This document shows, in pieces, positions 1 through 5,189 of a stretch of DNA of 7,857 bases. Numbering within the stretch: the first letter of the stretch is position 1; the number at the start of each line of letters is the position of its first letter. The DNA is from an uncultured Chloroflexota bacterium (GTDB lineage: Bacteria > Chloroflexota > Anaerolineae > Caldilineales > Caldilineaceae). A model generated the notes under the pieces. That model was given only the letters and a program-made list of their open reading frames with translations, was not told the origin of the DNA and made no database searches. Position numbers and translations under genes: made by a program. The DNA lies in the NCBI GenBank assembly GCA_903879975.1, contig CAIRNL010000340.1, positions 1 through 7,857 of the forward strand, given 5' to 3'.

Positions 1-1310
1 ACGAGCGCCAGCAGGCTGCGGATCTCTCCTTTCTGCACCAGGGCATCACCTTTACCGTCTACAGTGACACGCGCGGTACGGAGCGCATCTTTCCCTACGA
101 TCTGCTGCCGCGCATCATCAGCGCAGCTGAATGGGACAGAGTGGAACGCGGGCTGATCCAGCGCATTACAGCGCTCAACCTCTTTCTGCACGACATCTAC
201 CATGACGCGCAGATTTTGCGCGACAAGGTTGTGCCCCTCGATCTTGTCTTCAGCAGCAAGCATTATCGACGCGAGATGCGCGGGTTGGACGTGCCGCACG
301 GCATCTACATCACTGTCGTCGGCACCGATCTCATCCGTCTGCCCGACGGGCAATTTGCCGTGCTGGAGGACAACCTGCGCGTGCCCAGCGGGGCATCGTA
401 CATGCTGGCCAATCGTGCGGTGATGAAACGCATTTTTCCTGGTCTCTTCCGCGACTACGGTATCCGCCCACTCGATGTTTATGGCCAGGCACTGCTGACC
501 ACCATGCGCTACCTGGCGCCTGCGGCCAGCGGCGATCCCAACATCGTGCTGCTTTCGCCGGGCGTCTTCAATTCTGCCTATTTCGAGCACACCTTCCTGG
601 CGCGTCACATGGGCATTCCGCTGGTGGAGGGGCGCGACCTCATCGTGCATGACGCGCGCGTCTACATGCGCACGACATCGGGCCTGCGGCCTGTCAACGT
701 CATCTACCGGCGTATCGACGACGACTTTATCGATCCGCTCGTCTTTCGCAAGGATTCGATGCTGGGCGTGCCAGGCCTCTTCAACGCTTACCGCAACGGC
801 AACGTGACACTGGCCAATGCCGTGGGCACAGGAGTGGCCGACGACAAAGCGATCTATGCCTACGTACCCGCCATCATCCGCTACTATCTGGGCGAGGATG
901 CGATTCTGCCCAGTATCGACACCTACCTCTGCTCCGATCCGTCCGAATGCAGCTACGTGCTGAGCAACCTTGATTCGCTCGTCGTCAAAGCGGTAGGTGA
1001 GTCGGGCGGCTATGGCATGCTGGTAGGGCCACACAGCACCGCCGAGCAACGCGAGGGATTTCGCCGCCAGATTCAGACCAACCCGCGCAACTTCATCGCC
1101 CAGCCGACCATCAATCTCTCGCGTGCGCCCTGTTTCTTGGAGGGACAGGTCGAGGCTCGGCATGTCGACCTGCGCCCCTATATTCTCTACGGCGAGCGCG
1201 TCACCATCGTACCGGGCGGGTTGACGCGCGTGGCCCTGCGACGCGGCTCGCTGGTAGTCAACTCGTCGCAGGGTGGCGGCAGCAAGGATACGTGGATTCT
1301 CCATGAATAG
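1..1310 (+). CDS. Circularly permuted ATP-grasp protein (CP_ATPgrasp type, former DUF404/DUF407), 5' partial
   Basis: The frame is open to the left edge (first whole codon at 3), and 435 residues are visible. Family members are usually about 470-490 residues, so some tens of N-terminal residues lie outside the window. The GTG at 141 is internal: homologous-looking sequence (GITFTVYSDTRGTERIFPYD) runs upstream of it. Family hallmarks are LEDNLRVPSGASYML from 363, GTGVADDKAIYAYVP near 828, the nucleotide-binding-like VVKAVGESGGYGMLVGP from 981, RHVDLRPYILYGE near 1160, and the C-terminal SSQGGGSKDTWIL from 1263. The ATP-grasp fold implies ATP-dependent carboxylate-amine ligation; the substrate is unknown. 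The stop overlaps the next gene's start, which indicates translational coupling with the alpha-E protein. No signal peptide can be judged because the N-terminus is missing. The family call is firm, the biochemical role inferred. Confidence 0.95.
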   Translation, partial: ERQQAADLSFLHQGITFTVYSDTRGTERIFPYDLLPRIISAAEWDRVERGLIQRITALNLFLHDIYHDAQILRDKVVPLDLVFSSKHYRREMRGLDVPHGIYITVVGTDLIRLPDGQFAVLEDNLRVPSGASYMLANRAVMKRIFPGLFRDYGIRPLDVYGQALLTTMRYLAPAASGDPNIVLLSPGVFNSAYFEHTFLARHMGIPLVEGRDLIVHDARVYMRTTSGLRPVNVIYRRIDDDFIDPLVFRKDSMLGVPGLFNAYRNGNVTLANAVGTGVADDKAIYAYVPAIIRYYLGEDAILPSIDTYLCSDPSECSYVLSNLDSLVVKAVGESGGYGMLVGPHSTAEQREGFRRQIQTNPRNFIAQPTINLSRAPCFLEGQVEARHVDLRPYILYGERVTIVPGGLTRVALRRGSLVVNSSQGGGSKDTWILHE

Positions 1311-2286
1311 CTCGATGTTGTCACGCGTGGCGGACAGCCTCTACTGGATGAGCCGTTATCTGGAGCGCGCCGATCATGTGGCGCGCCAGATCGACGTACA
1401 CCTGACCTTGGTGCCGGAGCAGGCGAACGAAGCTGCACGCCAGCGACGCAATCGGCTGATCACCTGCCTTGTCGGCGAGGAGTATCCAGTCGAAGCAATC
1501 GACTCGGACTATGATCTGGTGCACCTGTTGACCTTTGACGAGGACAACTCCAACTCTATCATGCGCTGCGTCGCTGCGGCGCGCGAGAATGCGCGCCAGG
1601 TACGCGAGCAGATCAACACGCAGATGTGGGAGCAGATCAATCAGCTCTACCTGTCGGTGCAGGGGACGAGTCTGGAGTGGCTCTGGCAGGGACAACCGCA
1701 CCGCTTCTATCACAGCATCAACCAGGATGTCTATCGATTCCAGGGCATCACTGACTCGCGCATCAGTCGCGACCAGGGGTGGCACTTCGTTCAACTGGGC
1801 CGCTACATCGAACGCAGCGCCGAAACGGCTGACACGCTCAACGTCGATTTCCGCGAATTATACACGGCTGCACTGGCGGACGATGCCAGCGACCAACAGA
1901 CCTATTTGGAGTGGGTCGGATTACTGCGCGGCGCAGCAGCGTACGAGGCGTACAGCAAAGTCTACACAGCCAACATCCAACCGCGCCATATTATCGAATT
2001 TTTGCTGCTCAATCCGGAGTTTCCCTATTCGGTCCATTTTGGGATCAACATGGTACAGACCTCACTCGATGCATTGGGTGGGCTGACCGATACACACAAA
2101 TCCTCGCGTGTGTTCCGGCTGGCAGGACGACTGCGCGCCATGCTAGACTACGGGCAGGTCGACGAGATCATGGACAGCGGGCTAGGTAGCTATCTCCTCT
2201 CGATCCAGAACCAAGCCGCCCAGATCCACGAAGCCATCTATCAGACCTACATCAACTATCCGATTGACGACAAGCTGGCAGCGTAA
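1303..2286 (+). CDS. Alpha-E domain protein (DUF403 family)
   Basis: This 327-residue, predicted all-helical protein belongs to the alpha-E family that accompanies circularly permuted ATP-grasp proteins. The N-terminal hallmark is SLYWMSRYLERADHVARQ (about residues 12-29). A similar motif, WHFVQLGRYIERSAETAD, lies at about 160-177 with the equivalent glutamate at 170, so the protein may contain two related halves. The start at ATG 1303 gives an 8-base overlap with the upstream stop. An in-frame ATG at 1315 would give the equally family-like start MLSRVADSLYWM. Neither has a good Shine-Dalgarno, which fits translational coupling. A GTG at 1273 is less likely because it lies deep in the previous gene. 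Length is close to the family norm of roughly 310-320. No signal peptide or membrane segment is seen. The molecular function is unknown; it is thought to act with the ATP-grasp partner. Confidence 0.93.
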   Translation: MNSSMLSRVADSLYWMSRYLERADHVARQIDVHLTLVPEQANEAARQRRNRLITCLVGEEYPVEAIDSDYDLVHLLTFDEDNSNSIMRCVAAARENARQVREQINTQMWEQINQLYLSVQGTSLEWLWQGQPHRFYHSINQDVYRFQGITDSRISRDQGWHFVQLGRYIERSAETADTLNVDFRELYTAALADDASDQQTYLEWVGLLRGAAAYEAYSKVYTANIQPRHIIEFLLLNPEFPYSVHFGINMVQTSLDALGGLTDTHKSSRVFRLAGRLRAMLDYGQVDEIMDSGLGSYLLSIQNQAAQIHEAIYQTYINYPIDDKLAA

Positions 2287-2312
2287 TACGCGCCGGCCGG
2301 AAGCGTTCGACC

Positions 2313-3293
2313 ATGCTCTATTCCGTACGCCATCTCACGCGCTTTCACTATGCGACACCCATCAGCGAGGCCATCACCGAAGTGCGCATGCGGCCGCGCG
2401 ACAGCCAGTTTCAGCACTGTAATCTCTTTCGGTTGAGCCTGAAACCGTCGGCCAACGCGCTGTTCTACACCGATTCTCTCGGCAACGTGGTGCACCACTT
2501 TTCGCAGCCGGGCATGCACCAGGAGCTCCAGATTCTTGCCGAATCCGAAGTGATAGTTACGTCCCCCCCTGCGCTGCCGGCGGTGCTCGACATGGCGGCG
2601 TGGGCGCAGATTGACGCTGCGGCAGAGTCAGGCGAGCACTGGGAGATGTTGCAACCCAGCCCGTACACTCCGAATACGCCGCGCCTGGCGGCACTGGCAG
2701 GCGAACTCTGTGTGGAGCGCCGCAACGATCCGCTCACTGCGCTCGTGGCACTGAATGCGGCTATTCATCGCGCTTTTGCCTATGATGCCACCAGCACGCA
2801 GGTCGATTCGCCGATCGACGATGCGCTGCTCCACCGCCGCGGCGTCTGCCAGGACTTCACACACGTCATGCTGGCGCTGGTGCGCAACTATCTGCGCCTG
2901 CCGGCGCGCTATGTCAGCGGCTATTTGCACCACCGCCGCGACGACACCTCGGCTGACGGCGCGTCCCATGCCTGGCTCGAGGTCTGCCTGCCCACTTTGG
3001 GCTGGATCGGCTTTGACCCGACCAACAACATTCTGGCCGGCGATCGCCACATCCAGGTCGCACTTGGGCGGGACTACACCGATGTTCCGCCCACGCGCGG
3101 CATCTACAAGGGAGGGAGTGGCAGCGAATTGAGCGTCACCGTACGCGTGCGGCCGCTGCGCGGGGAAAGCCGCGAGAGCAGCGAGGTCGACACCCCCGTC
3201 GATGAGGGACGCGAGCCCCCGGTCTACCGCAGCACAGCTCAGGCGTTGCAGAGCAGTTACGCCCTGGCCCAGCAGGCTGCACAACAGCAGTAG
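2313..3293 (+). CDS. Transglutaminase-like cysteine protease with bacterial N-terminal domain
   Basis: The protein has 326 residues. Residues about 1-85 match the bacterial transglutaminase-like N-terminal beta domain (LYSVRHLTRFHYATPISEA, then YTDSLGNVVHHF). The core transglutaminase domain follows with a complete apparent triad: Cys179 in RRGVCQDFTHVML, His219 in GASHAWLEV, and Asp235 in GWIGFDPTNN. Residues after about 285 form a polar, Gln/Ala-rich tail. Family members are mostly thought to cleave peptide or isopeptide bonds rather than crosslink. ATG 2313 is preceded by GGAAG at 2299-2303, nine bases upstream. The gene lies 26 bases after the alpha-E stop and is the third member of the ATP-grasp/alpha-E/transglutaminase operon. 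No export signal is evident, so it probably works in the cytoplasm. The substrate is unknown; a role in trimming or modifying the ATP-grasp product is inferred from context. Confidence 0.94.
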   Translation: MLYSVRHLTRFHYATPISEAITEVRMRPRDSQFQHCNLFRLSLKPSANALFYTDSLGNVVHHFSQPGMHQELQILAESEVIVTSPPALPAVLDMAAWAQIDAAAESGEHWEMLQPSPYTPNTPRLAALAGELCVERRNDPLTALVALNAAIHRAFAYDATSTQVDSPIDDALLHRRGVCQDFTHVMLALVRNYLRLPARYVSGYLHHRRDDTSADGASHAWLEVCLPTLGWIGFDPTNNILAGDRHIQVALGRDYTDVPPTRGIYKGGSGSELSVTVRVRPLRGESRESSEVDTPVDEGREPPVYRSTAQALQSSYALAQQAAQQQ

Positions 3294-3299
3294 ATGGCT

Positions 3300-3325
3300 G
3301 TGACGGATGGATGTTCAACCGTCAC
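3300..3325 (+). other. Inverted repeat after the transglutaminase gene
   Basis: GTGACGG (3300-3306) is the exact inverse of CCGTCAC (3319-3325), with a 12-base loop. It starts seven bases after the operon's last stop codon. No T-run follows, so a classical Rho-independent terminator is doubtful. It could be a weak terminator, an RNA 3' end stabiliser or an operator for the next gene. A smaller hairpin, CACTG-AGA-CAGTG, follows at 3329-3341. Confidence 0.35.
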
Positions 3326-3352
3326 GATCACTGAGACAGTGGCAGAATCACG

Positions 3353-3727
3353 ATGAATCGCCTGGTGATTGGAATCGACAGCAGCACCACCGCCTGTAAG
3401 GCAATCGCGTGGGATCGTTTTGGGCATGCGGTCGCAGAAGGTTGCGCCGCCTACGCCTTGCTCCAGCCAAAACCGGGGTGGCATGAGCAGGACGCGCAGG
3501 CATGGTGGTCAGGTGCATGCCAGGCGCTGCGTGCCTGTATGGCACAGGTGGATGCTCGCCAGGTCGTCGCCATCGGCATCACCCACCAGCGGGAGAGTTT
3601 TGTGCTCGTCGACGCGGATGGCCGTCCGCTGCGCAACGCCATTCTCTGGGACGTCGCAGTGATCGGCCAGCCTCTCCTGCCCCGTTGCGCCATCCGACTG
3701 GGCGGTTACGGGGGTGGCGCCGGCTAG
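3353..3727 (+). pseudogene. FGGY-family carbohydrate kinase, N-terminal fragment only
   Basis: The first 100 residues are a clear FGGY sugar-kinase N-terminus. They show the phosphate-binding start GIDSSTTACKAIAWD (residues 7-21), the substrate-side motif GWHEQDAQAWW (42-52) and GITHQRESFVLVD (75-87), then GRPLRNAILWD ending at residue 100 (base 3652). Intact kinases of this family (xylulokinase, glycerol kinase and relatives) are about 480-520 residues. After base ~3653 the family pattern stops. The last ~24 residues, up to the TAG at 3725-3727, are antisense to another truncated gene. The ATP-binding C-terminal domain is absent, so no activity is expected. The start has no good Shine-Dalgarno. 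The exact sugar cannot be told from this piece. Confidence 0.88.
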
Positions 3728-3811
3728 CAACCAGGCCACAGGCAGGATCAGCCGCGCCCAGCGCTGCACGCGCAGTGCGACCCAAGACCTTTGCCTATGC
3801 TCGAACCGCAT
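3655..3811 (-). pseudogene. 5' fragment of a secreted-protein gene, truncated at the kinase junction
   Basis: On the minus strand an ATG at 3811 has a textbook Shine-Dalgarno, AAGGGAGG (3824-3817), five bases upstream. The encoded start MRFEHRQRSWVALRVQRWAR is basic. It is followed by a hydrophobic core, LILPVAWLLAGA (residues 21-32), and a likely signal-peptidase site after Val-Thr-Ala (35-37), then QSDGATGQERL. This is a convincing signal peptide. The reading frame continues open to 3509, but below roughly 3655-3700 it is only the antisense of the kinase fragment, so about 40-50 native residues survive. The mature protein is not identifiable. The left boundary given here is approximate. Confidence 0.62.
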
Positions 3812-3943
3812 GTTTGCCTCCCTTGCCGGCTGCGGCCGGTCGTTGTTGAATGGCTGACGGTTCGTCATGAAGGTTGTCTCCGGATTAGCGGGCTCCGCAG
3901 CGTCCTGATCGAGCGGGTAAATCCCGCCCAGGAACGGGTAGAA

Positions 3944-3991
3944 GCGCTTGTGCAGCGTCGCTGGATCCTGCATCGCGCCAGATCCGGGATC
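3944..3991 (-). pseudogene. Possible vestige of an RHS-repeat protein C-terminal core
   Basis: The minus-strand translation reads LLLDPGSGAMQDPATLHKRF just upstream of, and in frame with, the truncated secreted-protein start. RHS/YD-repeat proteins commonly end their core with a pattern like YYDPxxGxFxxxDP followed by DPATLHKYxY, so this short stretch resembles a decayed copy. The flanking residues do not continue the family pattern. The open frame continues upstream to 4129 without other recognisable motifs. The resemblance is short and could be chance. Confidence 0.25.
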
Positions 3992-4224
3992 GAGCAACAA
4001 CCTGGGTACAACAACGAATTGAGTGTGCAACAACAGACATAGCAGGGCACCCTTCCCGAGTGGCATCGCTACAATTTCAGCATAGCAGATGCATCCCTGC
4101 TCCGCGTACGTCATTGGCCGGAGATGCAAGTCGCGCTCTGTCGAACCTACGGCAGGACGCGACTCGCATTTCCGGTGCGCCCACCGCGGGGCGATTCAAG
4201 TTGAGGGTGCCCAGCATTTGTGCA

Positions 4225-4258
4225 GACACACAACGCACCCGTTGGCGGCGTCTGTGTC
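4225..4258. repeat. Compound inverted repeat in the rbsD upstream region
   Basis: GACACA (4225-4230) pairs with TGTGTC (4253-4258). Immediately inside it, CAACG (4231-4235) pairs with CGTTG (4240-4244) around a CACC loop, leaving an eight-base bulge on the 3' side. It could be an RNA stem-loop or a protein-binding dyad. It matches no riboswitch or operator that I recognise. Confidence 0.35.
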
Positions 4259-4332
4259 GCGGTGCTAATCCCCATGAACGACGACTGGTGCGGCTCGGAC
4301 AGGCTCGCGCCGGATTTGAGTAAGGAGACGAC

Positions 4333-4392
4333 ATGAGGCGGCAGCGGAACAGACCAACACTGGCTACACAACGCCAGATGTGGGACAATTGA
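4333..4392 (+). CDS. Possible very short ORF (19 codons) or truncated gene start
   Basis: ATG 4333 follows a good Shine-Dalgarno (AAGGAG, 4322-4327, five-base spacing). It encodes MRRQRNRPTLATQRQMWDN and then TGA. The start overlaps, as ATGA, the stop of another short frame (4274-4336, MNDDWCGSDRLAPDLSKETT). Either could be a leader peptide for rbsD, 119 bases downstream, or the remains of eroded genes. No family is recognised, and the ribosome binding site is the only positive evidence. Confidence 0.2.
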   Translation: MRRQRNRPTLATQRQMWDN

Positions 4393-4511
4393 GCAAATCG
4401 TTCTGCCTGACGGGCTGACAGCAGCTGGATTCCTTACGCTACCAGCGCCAGCGCAACCCTCCAAGCATCACACAGTCACACTCAATCCACGTACGAAGGG
4501 AGAGTGAGCAT

Positions 4512-4907
4512 ATGAAAAAGAATGGCATCCTCAACGCCGACATTGCAGCCGTCGTCGCCAGCATGGGACACTTCGATACGATCACCGTTGCCGATGCTGG
4601 CCTGCCCATTCCCGACGAAGCGCTGCGCATTGATCTTGTCGTGCGCAAGAATCTGCCGCGTTTCCTCGACGTAGCGGCGACTATCCTCGAGGAACTGGCC
4701 GTGCAGGAGGCAATTATCGCCCAGGAGATGCTCGGCACCAGCCCAGCGATCTACGACGCGTTGCGTACATTGCTGGGGAGCACTCCCATCCGCCAGGTGG
4801 CGCACGAAGAATTCAAGGCGCTCACCGCCCAGAGCCGGGCAGTCGTCCGCTCTGGGGAGTTTACGCCCTACGCCAACGTGATCCTGGTGGCCGGCGTCGT
4901 CTTCTAA
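4512..4907 (+). CDS. rbsD: D-ribose pyranase RbsD
   Basis: RbsD interconverts the beta-pyranose and beta-furanose forms of D-ribose in the cytoplasm, supplying the form that ribokinase uses. The 131-residue product is full length and has the family features MKKNGILNADIAAVVASMGH with catalytic-type His20, Asp28 in VADAGLPIPDEALRID, AIIAQEM, and the C-terminal half with His98 (AHEEFKALTAQSRAVVRSGE) and Tyr120/Asn122 in TPYANVILVAGVVF. These are the positions of the active-site residues in characterised RbsD proteins. ATG 4512 has a good ribosome binding site, AAGGGAGAG at 4496-4504. Unusually, no rbsK, ribose ABC transporter or LacI regulator is adjacent. The only nearby sugar gene is the truncated FGGY kinase, so the protein must work with partners encoded elsewhere or is a remnant of a lost operon. 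Confidence 0.97.
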   Translation: MKKNGILNADIAAVVASMGHFDTITVADAGLPIPDEALRIDLVVRKNLPRFLDVAATILEELAVQEAIIAQEMLGTSPAIYDALRTLLGSTPIRQVAHEEFKALTAQSRAVVRSGEFTPYANVILVAGVVF

Positions 4908-4919
4908 AGGAAAGGTCGA

Positions 4920-4984
4920 TAGAAACCAGGATTTTGCAGGTTTGCGCTCTCGGCAGCGGCGGTGCCCGAAAACCCTGGTTTCTA
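4920..4984. repeat. Long inverted repeat after rbsD (terminator or dispersed palindromic element)
   Basis: TAGAAACCAGGATTTT (4920-4935) and AAAACCCTGGTTTCTA (4969-4984) are inverse copies with 15 of 16 positions matching, around a 33-base interior that can form its own small GGCA/TGCC stem. It starts 12 bases after the rbsD stop codon. There is no trailing T-run outside the stem, so it is not a classical terminator, though the T-rich 5' arm and A-rich 3' arm would give a stable RNA hairpin. AGAAACC-type palindromes strike me as a family of dispersed intergenic repeats in Chloroflexota; that is recollection, not something shown here. Confidence 0.6.
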
Positions 4985-5106
4985 CATCCTATCCCCGGAG
5001 CACAGTGCGGCGCTGCGTATGGCCCGCGCGGGAACCAAGCTCCGGCTGCATACGTCCTATCTGATTATGCCGGCACGGTGAACGTCTTGAAGAAAGCCCC
5101 GGCGCG

Positions 5107-5135
5107 TTGCAGAATCGCGAGCATTGGCGTATAAG
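5107..5135 (+). promoter_or_regulatory. Candidate sigma-70 promoter for the TPR/PD40 gene
   Basis: TTGCAG (5107-5112) and TATAAG (5130-5135) are separated by exactly 17 bases and lie about 55 bases before the gene start at 5190. The -10 matches five of six consensus positions and the -35 only three. A short inverted repeat, CAGGC-GGT-GCCTG (5163-5175), lies between it and the ribosome binding site. Confidence 0.35.
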
Positions 5136-5189
5136 CAATAGAGTGCGTTATGCTCGGCACGGCAGGCGGTGCCTGGCCAGGAAGATTTT

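Larger units (their letters stand above)
4130..4511. other. Region without a recognisable gene, upstream of rbsD
   Basis: No frame on either strand shows a recognisable family. The region contains a compound inverted repeat at 4225-4258 and two very short plus-strand ORFs, 4274-4336 and 4333-4392, the second preceded by AAGGAG. It presumably contains the rbsD promoter, but I find no convincing -35/-10 pair. It may be debris from the same rearrangement that truncated the genes to its left. Confidence 0.5.

Noticed and set aside
141..1310. GTG at 141 as the start of the ATP-grasp protein
   Set aside because: Family-like sequence continues in frame upstream to the window edge, so the gene is 5' partial and this GTG codes an internal valine.
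2628..3284. Minus-strand 218-codon frame opposite the transglutaminase gene
   Set aside because: It is a shadow of a GC-rich coding region. The plus strand has a complete, motif-rich gene here.
3791..4042. Plus-strand 83-codon frame starting MPMLEPHVCLPC
   Set aside because: It runs antisense to the signal-peptide start, which has a far better ribosome binding site, and has no family features of its own.
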